The notes below the pieces were generated by a model. It saw only the letters and a program-made list of their open reading frames with translations, made no database searches and was not told the DNA's origin. The translations under genes were made by a program, and so were the position numbers. Below, piece by piece: positions 37,560 through 50,274 of a stretch of 64,000 nucleotides of DNA (within the stretch, counting starts at the first letter, position 1; each line of letters begins with the position of its first letter). Source of the stretch: Cryptomeria japonica (Eukaryota; Streptophyta; Pinopsida; Cupressales; Cupressaceae); assembly GCF_030272615.1 (NCBI RefSeq), contig NC_081407.1, positions 437,256,230 through 437,320,229 of the forward strand, given 5' to 3'.

Positions 37560-38745
37560 ATGGCAACTGCATCTAGTTCTACATTCAATCCCTACCGGAA
37601 GGAGAGTCCTAGATTTGATGATACAAATTACAAGATATGGTAGGAGCGAATGAAAATTCATCTGAGATGTCTTGGAGCTGAAGTTTGGGAGATAGTGGAG
37701 AAAGGATATATACCTCATAATCCTAACTCTGGAACACTGACACCTGTTGATGAACATAAGAGAGTTGAAAATGATGTTAGAGCAAAGGAAGCATTGCTAA
37801 GTGCCCTATTTGATGAAAAGTTATTGAATGTCATAGAGTTGGAGAATGCTAAGCAGATCTGGCCAAACCTTGAAACTCTTTATGAAGGTGACCAAGCAGT
37901 AAAGATTGCAAAACTTGAAGGTTTTCGGGTGAGATATGAAACTTTCAAGATGGAAGAAGATGAGAAGATAAGTTATTTCATGGATAGAGTGAATGAGATT
38001 GTCATGGGAATCAATTGTTGTGGTGAATCAGTTAGTGAGGATGAGGCTGTGTCAAAGATTCTGAGAGTTCTACCTCTGGCTTACAAGATGAAGGCTACTG
38101 CAATTAATGAACTTTAGACAATATCAAGTACCCCTTGTTACCAGATATACATTACTTGGGAAATTGACTACTTTTGAGCTTGAGGAACTTGGAGATCAGA
38201 GTGCTACTAAAACAGAGACTGCATTTAAAGCATTTGCCTTCAGTAAGCAGAAGATGGATTGGAAGGAGTTATATGCTAAAGATTTGGAAGACATTGAGAG
38301 GGAAGACAGAGAACTTGAAGAGTTGGAAGCCTTAATTACTAGAAGAATCCCTAAAGGATTGGCTGGAAGTAAGTATGAAGGAAAAGTACCTTTTAAATAT
38401 TTTTCATGCAATAAGATTGGTCATTTTGCTTCTAGATGTCCTGAGAGAGCTACTAGGAATCAAGAAAGATTTATGAGGAATTATAAGCCTAATCTAGAAT
38501 ATCTGAACATACCTAGATTTAGAAGGAATAAGGATGAATCATGTTTTTATGCTTGTGATGATGATCTTGGTATTATCGATGATGATGATGATGAACCTGT
38601 AAGTGGGTCGGCTAATGGAACCTCCGATAAAGATTGGATCTTTATTGCTATCAAGGATGATTCTCCAGAACCTGTCATTAAAGCAACTCATATTGAGGAG
38701 AAGGATTTAGCTGCTAAAATTGAGAAAAGGATTAATGGGTTATAG
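37560..38745 (+). pseudogene. gag: Copia unit 1 gag
   Basis: ATG 37560 opens a frame with a UBN2-type gag domain: Tyr-Lys-Ile-Trp (followed by TAG), Met-Lys-Ile-His-Leu-Arg-Cys, Ala-Lys-Gln-Ile-Trp-Pro-Asn-Leu-Glu-Thr-Leu-Tyr-Glu-Gly, Ile-Leu-Arg-Val-Leu-Pro. At 38115 a TAG follows Ile-Asn-Glu-Leu; within about 20 bp the reading shifts by one base, and the frame from 38107 carries the rest. The zinc knuckle reads Tyr-Phe-Ser-Cys-Asn-Lys-Ile-Gly-His, so its first Cys has become Tyr. The protein would package element RNA. Dead copy. Confidence 0.88.
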
Positions 38746-41700
38746 ACAGTAAATGCTCACATCACATTATCGGTGACAAGAGGAAGTTCTTAACTCTGCA
38801 AGAATTTGATGGCAGACTAGTCAGATTTGGAGACAACAAGGCATGTAGGATCAAAGGCAAAGAAACAATATCCTTGGATGGTAAGAATAATACTAACAAT
38901 GTTTATTGTGTTGAAGGATTGAAGCATAATCTTCTGGGTGTAGGTTAGATGGTGGATAGAGGATTTCATTTGCAATTTAAGCATGGTAAATGTAAGATTT
39001 TCAATAGATTTGGCTTGGAGATTGCATTCGGAACTCAAACCAAAGGAAACATCTTTCATCTGAACTCCGGTGAGAAAGCTTCCTTGATTGCTGAGGTTGA
39101 TGAAAGTTGTTTATGGCATAAGAGGATGTGTCATGTAAACTTTGATTGCATATTCAAGATCAGTTTAACACAATTTGTTAGAGATTTGCCCAGGATTGTT
39201 AAACCTCATAATCCGGTATGTAGAGAATATCAAATGGGTAAGCAAGCTAGAACATCTTTCAGAACCATACATGATAGATCTAGTAAAATTCTTGATCTTA
39301 TACATACCAATCTATGTGGACCAACAAGGACTAAAAGTTTTCAAGGTGATAGATATTTTATGTTGCTTATTGATGACTATTTTAGAATGACGCGGGTTGC
39401 ATTTTTGAAAGAAGAATCTGAAGCTCTTGAGAAATTCAAAGTTTTCAAAGCTATGGTTGAGAAAGAAACAGGATTGAAGATAAAATGCTTAAGATCAGAT
39501 CAATGCGGCGAGTTTACATCCAATGAGTTCAACAACTTTTGTGAGAAGCATGGAATCAAAAGACAATTTTCTGCACCTACAACCCCATAGTGGAATGGAA
39601 TAGTGGAAAGGAAAAATAGAGCTATCTTAGATGTTGTAAGGACAATGATGATGTAAGCCAAATTGCCTAATATCTATTGGAGAAAAGTTGTCAATACCGT
39701 TGTATACACTTTTAACAGAATACACATAAAAGGTGATACTGGTAAGACTCCTTAAGAATTATGGTTTGGTCATACTCCTACTGTCAAATATTTTAAAATT
39801 TTTGGAAGTAAATGCTATATTAGAAGAGATGATGCATTAGGAAAATTTGATCCTAGAAGTGATGAAGGAATATTTTTGGGTTATTCCATTAAGAGCAAAG
39901 CATATAGATGTTATAACAAAAGATTGAACAGGATAATGGAAAGCATAAATGTCAAGGTGAATGAGCAAGATAATAATCAGATAAGATCATATGACTATGG
40001 ATTGGAAGATTAATTTGTCAGATCAGAATTGACAGTGCAAGAATCAGTTCAAAGCATAGATCCAACTGCTCCTGTAACATCAGAAAATTCCACAGTGACT
40101 GATAAAGGGCAAAAAGAATCAGAAAGTCAAGATATTCTAGAAAACACCCAAGTATGTGAAGCTGAATCATTCTGAAGATCATATCATTGGAGATAAAAGG
40201 AAAGGTGTGATGACTAGAAGAAGGTTAGTTGTTGAAGAGGTGTGCTTAATTTATCAAACTGAACTGACATCTTTTATTGAAGCAAGTAAAGATGAGAATT
40301 GGATGAAAGCAATGGAAGAGGAATTAGATTAGATAGAGAAGAATAAGACTTGGGAATTGGTTCCTAGACTTAAAGATAAGAATATTATTGGAACTAAATG
40401 GAATTTCAGGAATAAATTAAATGAGGAAGGTCAAGTTGTGAGAAATAAAGCTAGATAGGTTTGCAAAGGTTATTCACAACAAGAAGGAGTTGAATACGAT
40501 GAAACTTATGCTTTGGTTGCAAGAATTGAAGCCATAAGACTATTTCTTGCCTATGTTGCACACAAGAACTACAAGGTATATCAGATGGATATCAAATGTG
40601 CATTTCTGAATAGAGATCTTGAAGAGGAAGTCTACATTGAGTAGCCTAATGGATTTTCTTTATCAGAGCACAAGGACATGGTTTGTAGATTGAAGAAAGC
40701 TTTATATGGTTTGAAACAAGCCCCTAGAGCATGGTATGCTAGATTAGGCAAAAATATTTCAAAGCTCGGTTTTAACAAAGGTAATGCTGATAGTAACTTA
40801 TATTATAATATTGAGCATTATGATATACTAATCAATGAAGTCTTTGTGGATGATATCATTTTTTAAGGAGAAGAAAGTTCATGCATGAAATTTGCTAATG
40901 ATATGAAGAATGAATTTGAAATGTCTATGATTGGTGAGTTGAATTTTTTCTTAGGTTTGCATATTACTCAAACTGATAAAGGTATTTTCATTTGTCAAAC
41001 TAAGTATGTGAAGGAATTGATTAAGAATTTTGGACTTGAGAACTCCAAACCTTTCGGTACTCCTATGATAACCGGTTGTAAATTATCAAAGGATGATGAA
41101 TCTCCTAGAATAAATCCGAGTAGATACAAATCAATGATTGGTGGATTATTGCACTTAACTCATACTAGAACTGACATAATGAATTCTATTTGCACTGCCT
41201 CTAGATTTCAGTCCAATCCTAGAGAAACTCATGATATTGTTGTCAAAAAGATATTCAGATATTTAGCAGGTACAATGGACTATGGGTTATGGTATCCAAA
41301 AGATGATGATTTCAGACTATGTGCATATACAGACCATGATTGGGCAGGAGATGTGGATGATCGGAAGAGCACTACAGATGGTGCATTCTTTCTTGGAAAG
41401 AAATTGGTGTCATTGCTTAGCAAGAAACAATCATGTACTTCATTATCTACTGCTAAAGTTGAACATGTAGCTGCTGCAACTAATCGTACTCAGATTTTAT
41501 GGATGAAATAAATATTGAAAGATATAAGGGTAAGTTATGATGAGCCTATTGTTATTCACTGTGATAATACTGTTGCTATTGATATGCCAAATAATCTGGT
41601 ATTTCATTCCAAATCAAAACACATTTCTATAAGGTATAATTTCTTGAAGGAAAAGGTTGAAGCACAGGAAGTCAGATTGGTTTATGTACCTACTAAGGAA

Positions 41701-41790
41701 CAGATTGCAGATATTCTAACAAAACATTGCCTAAAGATACTTTTGAATATCTCAGAGATCAGTTGGGGGTCACCACCCTTCTCGAAGAGA
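38746..41790 (+). pseudogene. pol: Copia unit 1 pol (protease, integrase, RT, RNase H)
   Basis: The protease site reads Asp-Ser-Lys-Cys instead of Asp-Ser-Gly-Cys (about 38747) and lies behind a frameshift. The integrase part (38949-39650) keeps Leu-Trp-His-Lys-Arg, Ile-His-Thr-Asn-Leu-Cys-Gly-Pro, Leu-Ile-Asp-Asp-Tyr and Arg-Ser-Asp-Gln-Cys-Gly-Glu-Phe. RT spans about 40260-41100 with Lys-Lys-Ala-Leu-Tyr-Gly-Leu-Lys-Gln-Ala-Pro-Arg-Ala-Trp-Tyr and the catalytic Val-Asp-Asp-Ile. RNase H (about 41300-41740) has Ala-Tyr-Thr-Asp-His-Asp-Trp-Ala-Gly and Lys-His-Ile-Ser-Ile-Arg-Tyr. About ten stops interrupt it. Confidence 0.88.
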
Positions 41791-41874
41791 CTTAGAGATG
41801 CAAGAATGCATCAATCCGGTGACCTTATCAGACATACTTTTTGATCTGGGTTGATGAGATGTTGTTGCTACTCA

Positions 41875-42114
41875 AACGGAGCAGTCAGTCATTTTATTCA
41901 GTTTTCTTTTTGGTTTGGTATCCTTCCTTTGTCATTGATGTCAAAGGGGGAAATGGTGTTCATGTGAAAAACAGTAAATCTTTGGAGGAAATGGTATTCA
42001 TGTTAATCTTAGGGGAAGATATATTTAAGATTAGTCTTTGGGAGATTTTTGGCATTCCTTGGCACTTGGATGTTTTTCACATTCTGTGTTGTCATCAATG
42101 CCAAAGGGGGAGAT
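41875..42114 (+). other. Purine-tract region before LTR 2
   Basis: Two CAAAGGGGGA motifs, at 41942-41952 (after TCATTGATGT) and 42102-42113 (after CATCAATGC), the second abutting LTR 2. A third, decayed version lies near 41875 (CAAACGGAGCAGTC; unit 2 has CAGGGGGGGCAGTC). Multiple polypurine tracts are a reported Sirevirus trait. Confidence 0.65.
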
Positions 42115-43301
42115 TGTTGGCAATATGCTAGATTTGGTCAAGTGTTGTCATTGATGTCAACATTGCATCCCGATTGGACCTATCGCAGTTAGACTTGGTG
42201 TTTATCTTGGCTTTGGCTATGATTCTGATTCGATATGATTAGATCCCTGGTTTCGATTTTGGATGGTTTTTCGGGATGGTTATATACTTGTCATATTCAA
42301 TTGGTTCATGATTTGGTGCTCTGAAAGCTATCGCTTATGTTCCTAGTTGGTTTTTCCCAGTACCGGTTAGCTTTACGATTAGTGATATTTGATAATTTTG
42401 GTCGGGCTTATGGAAATGGTTTCTAACGTGTTGAAGGTGTTTCTTGATCGTGTCCCAATTGTTTGGTGGCTTTGCATTGGCTGGCCTATTGATATGGTGG
42501 TCAAATTTGGATCCGGTTAAATATTTTGTGTAATTGGACTAAGGGTTTCTACTAGTTGGTGAAACATTTTGGAGATTGGTCTTAGCGTGATCTCCAGCAG
42601 ATATAATTGTTTGGGAATTTGTTTTAGGTCCATGCTATGTAATGTAAATCATAATATTGGTCTCGTGATATCATGGAATGTAATTTTTGTAATTATGGGT
42701 TTATGGGCTTAGGGTTTAGTCAACCTTATCATAAGGTTGATGATCTGTATTTATAGGTGACTTATTCATGTAATATGTCATATATGGGATCGATGATTAT
42801 GTCTGCATTATTAGAGGAAGGTTTATGTGTGAACAAGTGATATATCATTCGGCAGAAGTTTTTTGATGTTGCATGGTAGACATCTGTGCTTAAATGAGAC
42901 TGTATCAAGCATTAGGAGATGCTACTTTCATAGTTCAGTCTTTCTAGATTGTACTCTGATGCTTTTATAAGTCAGTGAGACTTCTCTTTTGTGATGAGTA
43001 GTGAGCTATAGGTCGTTGGCTTGATTGCAAGTGCAATCCCCATTGTAATTAATTCACATACAGCTACAAAAGTATTATCTGATTGTGGGTAGGGTTTCCC
43101 ATCATGGTTTTTCCCTTTATGGGGTTTTCCATGTCAAAAAAAGTGGTGTTGTGTGTGTTGTTCTTTCATGTTTTATCTTTCATTATGTTGGTTTCTTTGT
43201 GCTTTGGTATAAAGGTTTTAATCTACAATAGTCCTTATTTCTGTTAGTAAACTGATTCACCCCCCCTCTCAGTTTACTCTTGGTATCATATTTGTCTAAC
43301 A
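42115..43301 (+). repeat. Copia LTR 2 (shared by both units)
   Basis: 1,187 bp, TGTTGGCAATATGC...TTGTCTAACA, preceded by a purine tract (3' LTR role) and followed by a decayed primer-binding site and gag (5' LTR role). Confidence 0.92.
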
Positions 43302-43356
43302 ATTCATATCAGAGTGAGGTCCTCTTTGGAGAAGCTTAACCACTTGAGGAGGTCTG

Positions 43357-44510
43357 ATGGCAACTGCATCTAGTTCTACATTCAAACCCTACTAAAAGGA
43401 GACTCCTAGATTTGATGTGAAAGGAGCGAATGAAGATTCATTTGAGATGTCTTGGAGCTGAAGTTTGGGAGATAGTGGAGAAAGGATATATACCTCATGA
43501 TCCTAACTCTGGAACACTGACACCTATTGATGAACATAAGAGAGTTGAAAATGATGTTAGAGCAAAGGACGCATTACTAAGTGCCCTATTTGATGAAAAG
43601 TTATTGAATGTCATAGAGTTGGAGAATGCTAAGAAGATCTGGCCAAACCTTGAAACTCTTTATGAAGGCGACCAAGCAGTAAAGATTGCAAAACTTGAAG
43701 ATTTTCGGGTGAGATATGAAACTTCCAAGATGGAAGAAGATGAGAAGATAAGTTCTTTCATGGATAGAGTGAATGAGATTGTCATGGGAATCAAATGTTG
43801 TGGCGGATCAGTTAGTGAGGATGAGGTTGTGTCAAAGATTCTGAGAGTTCTACCTCTGGCTTACAAGATGAAGGCTACTGCAATTAATGAACTTTAGACA
43901 ATATCAAGTACTCCTTGTTACCAGATATACATTACTTGGGAAATTGACTACTTTTGAGCTTGAGGAACTTGGAGATCAGAGTTCTACTAAAACAGAGATT
44001 GCATTTAAAGCATCTTCCTTCAGTAAGAAGAAGATGGATTGGAAGGAGTTATATGCTAAAGATTTGGAAGACATTGAGAGGGAAGATAGAGAACTTGAAG
44101 AGTTGGAAGCCCTAATTGCTAGAAGAATCCTTAAAGGACTGTCTGGAAGTAAGTATGAGGGAAAAGTACCTTTCAAGTGTTTTTCATGCAATGAGATTGG
44201 TCATTTTTCTTCTAGATGTCCTGATAAAGCTGGTACGAATCAAGAAATATTTATGAGGAATTATAAGCCTAATCCAGAATATCAGAACATACCTAGATTT
44301 AGAAGGAATAAGGATAAATCATGTTATTATGTTGGCAATGATGATCTTGGTATTAGTGATGATGATGATGATGAACCTGTAAGTGGATCCGGTAATGGAA
44401 CCTCCGGTAAAGATTGGGTATTTATTGCTATCAAGGATGATTCTCCAGAACCTGTCATTAAAGCAACTCATACTGAGGAGAAGGATTTAGCAGCTAAAAT
44501 TGAAGAAAAA
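43357..44510 (+). pseudogene. gag: Copia unit 2 gag
   Basis: Close copy of unit 1 gag. A deletion of about 17 bp after Arg-Phe-Asp (near 43422) removes Tyr-Lys-Ile-Trp and shifts the frame. The UBN2 domain then reads on (43430-43897) to the same TAG and one-base shift as in unit 1. The zinc knuckle is intact here: Cys-Phe-Ser-Cys-Asn-Glu-Ile-Gly-His-Phe-Ser-Ser-Arg-Cys (about 44181-44222). Confidence 0.88.
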
Positions 44511-47330
44511 GAGGAATGGGTTATAGACAGTGGATGCTCACATCACATGACTGGTGACAAGAGGAATTTCTTAACTCTGCAAGAATTTGATGGCAGACTA
44601 ATCAGATTTGGAGACAACAAGGCATGCAGGATCAAAGGCAAAGCAATAATATCCTTAGATGGTAATACAAGTACTGACAATGTTTATTATATTGAAGGAT
44701 TGAAGCATAATATTTTGGGTGTAGGTTAGATGGTGGATATAGGATTTCATTTGCAGTTTAAGGATGGTAAATGCAAGATTCTCAATAATCTAGTATGTAG
44801 AGAATGTCAAATGGGTAAGCAAGCTAGAACATATTTCAAAAGCATATATTATAGATCTAATTAAACTCTTGATCTTATTCATACAAATCTGTGTGGACTA
44901 GCAAGGACTAAAATTTTTCAAGGTGATAGATATTTTATGTTACTTATTGATGACTATTCTAGAATGATGTGGGTTGCATTTTTGAAAGAAAAATCTGAAG
45001 CTCTTGAGATTCAAAATTTTGAAAGATATGGTTGAGATAGAAACACGATTGAAGATAAAATGCTTAAGATCAGATCAAGGCGGTGAGTTTGCATCCGATG
45101 AGTTCAACAACTTTTGTGAGAAGCATGGAATCTGAAGAATATTTTCTGCACCTAGAACCCCAAAGTAGAATGGAATAGTGGAAAGGAAGAATAAAACTAT
45201 CTTAGATGTTGCAAGGACAATGATGATGGAAGCCAAATTGCCTAATATGTATTGGAGAAAAGTTGTCAATACCGTTGTATACACTTTCAACGAAGTACAC
45301 ATAAAAGGTGATACTAGTAAGGCTCCTTATGAATTATAGTTTGGTCATACTCCTACTGTTAGATATTTTAGAATTTTTGAAAGTAAATGATATATTAGAA
45401 GACATGATGCATTAGGAAAATTTGATCCTAGAAGTGATGAAGGAATATTTTTGGGTTATTCCACTAAGAGAAAAGCATATAGATGATATAACAAAAGATT
45501 GAACATGATAATGAAAAGCATAAATGTCAAGGTGGATGACTAGGATAATAATCAGCTCAGATCATATGACTATGGACCGGAAGATGAATTTGTTAGATCA
45601 GAACCGGTTGTGCAAGAATAAATTCAAAGTATACATCCAGTTGCTTCAATAACATCAAAAAATTCCATAGTGACTGATGAAGGGAAGAAAGAATCAAAAA
45701 GTCAAGATATTCAGAAATCACCCTAGCATGTGAAGCTGAATCATTCTGAAGATCAAATCATTGGAGATAAAGGAAAGGAGTGATACTAGAAGAAGGTTAG
45801 TTGTTTAAGAGGTATGCTTAATTTCTCAAATTGAACCGATATCTTTTATTGAAGGAAGTAAAGATGAGAATTGGATGAAAGCAATGGAAGAGGAATTAGA
45901 TCAGATAGAATAAGACTTGGGAATTGGTTCCTCGACATAAAGATAAGAATATTATTGGAACTAAATGGGTTTTCAGGAATAAATTAAATGAGGAAGGTCA
46001 AGTTGTGAGAAATAAAGCTAGATTGGTATGCAAAGGTTATTCATAGGAAGGAGGAGTTGATTATGATGAAACTTATGCTCTGGTTGCAAGAATTGAGGTC
46101 GTAAGACTATTTCTTGCTTATGTTGCACACAAGAACTACACGATATATCATATGGATGTCAAATATGCATTTCTGAATGGAAATCTTGAAGAGGAAGTCT
46201 ACATTGAGCAACTTGATGGATTTTCTTTATTAGACGAAAAGGACATGGTTTGAAGATTGAAGAAATCTTTATATGGTTTGAAACAAGCCCCTAGAGCATG
46301 GTATGCTAGATTAGACAAATATATTTCAAAGCTCAAATTTAACAAAGGAAATGTTGATAGTAACTTATATTATAAGATTGAGCATGATGATATACTGATC
46401 ATTAAAGTCTTTGTGGATGATATCATTTTTGAAGGAGAAGAAAGTTTATGCATGAAATTTCTTGAAGATATGAAGAATTAATTTGAAATGTCTATGATTG
46501 GTGAGATGAAATTTTTCTTCGGTTTGCAGATTACGCAGATTGATAAAGGTATTTTCATTTGTCAAACTAAGTATGTGAATTAATTGCTTAAGAATTTTGG
46601 ACTTGAGAACTCCAAACCTTTCGGCAGTCCTATGATAACTGGTTGCAAATTGTCAAAGGATGATGAATCTCCTAGAATAAATATGCATAGATACAAATCA
46701 ATGATTGGTGGATTATTGTACTTAACTTAGACTAGAACTGACACAATGAATTCTATTTGCATTGCCTCTATATTTCAATCAAATCCTAGAGAAACTCATG
46801 ATATTGTTGTCAAAAGGATATTTAGATATTTAGCAGGTACAACGGACTATGGGTTATGGTATCCAAAAGATGATGATTTTAGACTATGTGCATATACAAA
46901 CCATGATTGGGTAGGAGATGTGGATGATCGGAAGAGAACTACCGGTGGTGCATTCTTTCTTGGAAAGAAATTGGTTTCATTGCTTAGCAAGAAACAATCA
47001 TGTACTTCATTATCTACTATTGAAGTTGAACATGTAGCTGGTGCAACTAACCGTACTCAGATTTTATGGATGAAACAGATGTTGAAAGATATAAGGGTAA
47101 GTTATGATGAGCCTATTGTTATTCACTATGATAATACTGTTGCTATTGATATGTCAAAGAATATGGTATTTCATTCCAAATCAAAACACATTTCTATAAG
47201 GTATAGTTTCTTGAAGGAAAAGGTTGAAGCAAAGGAAGTCAAATTGGTTTATGTGCCTACTAAGGAACAAATTGCAGATATTCTAACAAAACCATTGCCT
47301 AAAGATACTTTTGAATATCTCAGAGATTAG
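44511..47330 (+). pseudogene. pol: Copia unit 2 pol, with an integrase deletion
   Basis: The protease site Asp-Ser-Gly-Cys-Ser-His-His-Met-Thr-Gly is intact (about 44526-44555). The frame stops at TAG 44727 as in unit 1. About 200 bp matching unit 1 positions 39006-39209 are missing, which removes the His-His part of the integrase zinc domain; the junction has short microhomology (ATAAT). RT follows with Leu-Tyr-Gly-Leu-Lys-Gln-Ala-Pro and Val-Asp-Asp-Ile (about 46410), then an RNase H frame that is open for 194 codons (46746-47330). Confidence 0.88.
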
Positions 47331-47439
47331 TTGGGGGTCACCACCCTTCTGTAAGAAACTTAGAGATGCAAGAATGCATCAATCCGATGAGCTTATCAAA
47401 CATACTTTTTGATATGAATTGATGAGATGTTGTTGCTAC

Positions 47440-47681
47440 TCAGGGGGGGCAGTCAGTTGTTTTATTCAGTTTTCTTTTTGGTTTGGTATCTGTCCTTTGT
47501 CATTGATGTCAAAGGGGGAGATGGTGTTCATGTGAAAAACAATTAATCTTTGGAGGAGATGGTATTCATGTTAATCTTAGGGGAAGATATATTTCAGATC
47601 AGTCTTTGGGAGATTGTTGGCATTCCTTGGCACTTGGATGTTTTTCACATTCAGTGTTGCCATCAATGCCAAAGGGGGGAT
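47440..47681 (+). other. Purine-tract region before LTR 3
   Basis: CAGGGGGGGCAGTC near 47440, CAAAGGGGGAGATGG at 47510-47523 and CCAAAGGGGGGATT at 47669-47682. Only the last abuts an LTR. Confidence 0.6.
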
Positions 47682-48880
47682 TGTTTTCAATATACAATAA
47701 TTGGTCAAGTTTTGTCATTGATTTCAACATTGTATCCTGGTTGGATATGGTTCTGATATCCCGGTTGCACCTATCCTGGTTGGACTTGGTGTTTATCTTG
47801 GTTCTGGCTATGATTCTGATTCGGTATGATCAGATCCCTGGTTTTGGTTTTGGATGGTTATTCAGGATGTTTATATGCTTGTCATATTTAGTTGGTTCAT
47901 GATTTGGTGCTTTGGAAGCTATCGCTTATGTTCCTAGTTGGTATTTCTAGGTACCAGTTAGTTTTACCGATTAGTGATATTTGATGATTTTGGGTGGGCT
48001 TATGGAAATGGTTTCTAACGTGCTGAAGGTGTTTCTTGATCATGTCCCAATTGTTTGGTGGCTTCGCATTGGTTGGTGTGCTGACATGGTGGTCCTATTT
48101 GGATCCAGTTAGATATTCTATGTTATTGGACTAAGGGTTTCTACCGGTTGAGGATTGGTCTTAGCGTGATTTATGACATATTTAATTATTTGGGAATTTG
48201 TTTTAGGTCCATGCTATGCAATGTAAATCATAATATTGGTCCAGTTATATCATGTAATATAATTTTTGTAATTATGGGTTTATGGGCTTAGGGTTTAGTC
48301 AAACTTATCATAAGGTTGATGATCTATATTTATAAGTGACTTATTCATGTAATATATCATATATGAGATCGATTTTTATGTGTGCATTATCAGAGGAAGG
48401 CTTATGTGTGAATAAGTGATATATCATTCGACAAAGTTTTTTGGTGTTGCAGGGCAGACATCTATGCTTAACCGGAATTGTATCATGCATTAGGAGATGC
48501 TACTTTCACAGTTCATTCTTTTTGGATTTTAGTTCGATGCTTTTGTAAGTTAGTGAGACTTCTCTTTTGTGATGATCAGTGAGCTCTAGGTTGTTGGCTT
48601 GATTGCAAGTGCAATCCCCATTGTAATTAATTCACATACTGTTGCAAAAGTATTATCTGATTATGGGTAGGGTTTCCCACCATGGTTTTTCCCTTTACTG
48701 GGTTTTCCACATAAAAAATATTGGTGTTGTGTGTGTTGTGCTTTCATGTTTTATCTTTCATTGTCCTAGTTTCTTTGTGCTTCGATATAAAGGTTTTAAT
48801 CTGCAATAGTTTTGATTTCTGTTAGTAAACTGATTCACCCCCCCCTCTCAATTTACTCCCGGTATCAGATTTGTCTAACA
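47682..48880 (+). repeat. Copia LTR 3
   Basis: 1,199 bp. Start decayed (TGTTTTCAATATAC), end TTGTCTAACA. Same internal blocks as LTR 1 and 2. Confidence 0.9.
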
Positions 48881-49049
48881 ATTTATAATTATAGACATAG
48901 GTTTTACTAGAATACCTAATTCTCCTAAACTCATGCCTAGTAAAATATGCAATAACTACCCCTATTTAATGGGAATGATTCAAATTTAGGTAATATACAT
49001 CTCCATGCTTTTATAAATTTAACGATTGATTATTGATTATGATGTGGAT

Positions 49050-49390
49050 AATGAGGATGTGTGGTTAAAATTATTTATCCAATCATAAAGGGATGATGTA
49101 AGGATTTGGTATCGTTATTTATTGGGCCATTTGATTTAATCTCCTTAAGATTTTGAAACTATTTGATGGATTAATTTAGTGATGAGGTTAATCCCAATAG
49201 AACATTCTTAGAGATTTATATTATTCAAAGAAAAAATGAGGAGTATATTTATGAATTCAATACTATTCTTAAAGAGGTTATAAAGGAATTCACAACAAAT
49301 GTAAAGGTTGATAAATTGGTATATTTGGATCTGAATTGTGCATCATTTAATCCTAAATTAAGTACTTTTCGAAAAGAGGAGAAAGTATAT
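49050..49390 (+). pseudogene. Gypsy gag remnant
   Basis: Reads Glu-Asp-Val-Trp-Leu-Lys-Leu-Phe-Ile-Gln-Ser, Asp-Val-Arg-Ile-Trp-Tyr-Arg, Asp-Phe-Glu-Thr-Ile, then after a frameshift Asn-Pro-Asn-Arg-Thr and Tyr-Glu-Phe-Asn-Thr-Ile. This is the capsid pattern of plant Ty3/gypsy gag (Retrotrans_gag). At least three stops. No LTR or pol was found attached, and LTR 3 of the copia array ends 170 bp upstream. Confidence 0.55.
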
Positions 49391-50274
49391 GAATCCCACT
49401 TTTAGTCAAAAAACATATGAAAAAGAATCATGTTACAAATCATCGAGGTTCAATTGAAGGGGGATTCAATCAAACCACATTCAATTATTTGAACCTAGTT
49501 AGTGTAGATGTGGTGGTTCATGACAACAATGTTTTTGATTGAATAACTTTTGATCAAACCAAGTTAGATTCTATAGAAGCGGAGTTTGAGAATAAATGGG
49601 TGGGATCAAAATATTTTTGTATTCACTTTGCATGTGAAACTCATTAGAAACCTAAACCTCACGAGCAACTCCCTGCATGCTCAATTGACTACTTCTCCTT
49701 GCACTACATTTGCATATATTCTTTGTTCCCTTTCTCTTGTTTAGCATATTTTTTCTTTTATTATTTTTTATTTTTTAATATCTAATAACTTAAATTAATT
49801 TTGAGGTAAATTAACATTTCTACTATATATTTTAAAAGTGTTTTGGGTTGTGGTATTGTTTTGGATGATGTGGTTGTGTTTGTGTGCATTTTGATAAATG
49901 GGGATTTTTTGGGTGTGACAATGCTTTCCATTATTTTTGTTGGTGGGTCTACTTATGGCATGGACACAAATGTTACATCTCCTTTGGTGTCAAATATACT
50001 TATGTATGATTTTGAAGGGTTTCAACACACCTTTGCACCTCATTGCTCAAAATGGTGCTTCTATGTGATGTCCTAACCAAAGGGAGGGAATATTGCCTCT
50101 TCTCCATGTTAGTTCATTGTGCTCATAGTAACTATTAGGTAGGGGGTATTAAGGTAAAGACATATTTCATTATAAAGTATTGATTTTTTTCTTTAGCCAT
50201 TTCTAGCAAGCCACCCAAATCTCCACAAATTAATTTAAAACTCATGCGAGCTCATTATTTATTACAACATGGAA
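49391..50274. other. Intergenic, possible further decay of the gag remnant
   Basis: Short coding-like pieces up to about 49690, then AT-rich DNA. The 77-codon frame at 49843-50076 shows no known motif. Confidence 0.35.

Larger units (their letters stand above)
36301..48880 (+). mobile_element. Tandem Ty1/copia array: LTR-gag/pol-LTR-gag/pol-LTR
   Basis: Three LTRs of about 1.2 kb (36301-37504, 42115-43301, 47682-48880) separate two internal regions of 4.6 and 4.4 kb in the same orientation; the middle LTR serves both. Each unit has a primer-binding site, gag, protease, integrase, RT and RNase H in copia order (integrase before RT), then purine tracts of CAAAGGGGGA type. Repeated purine tracts and LTR size suggest the Sirevirus branch; that lineage call is inference. 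Both units are broken and share several lesions. No matching 5-bp duplication is visible at the outer ends. Confidence 0.9.

Noticed and set aside
36301-48890. 5-bp target duplication at the ends of the copia array
   Set aside because: Left flank (CCTTT or GTTCA depending on the border) does not match the right flank ATTTA, so I do not claim one.
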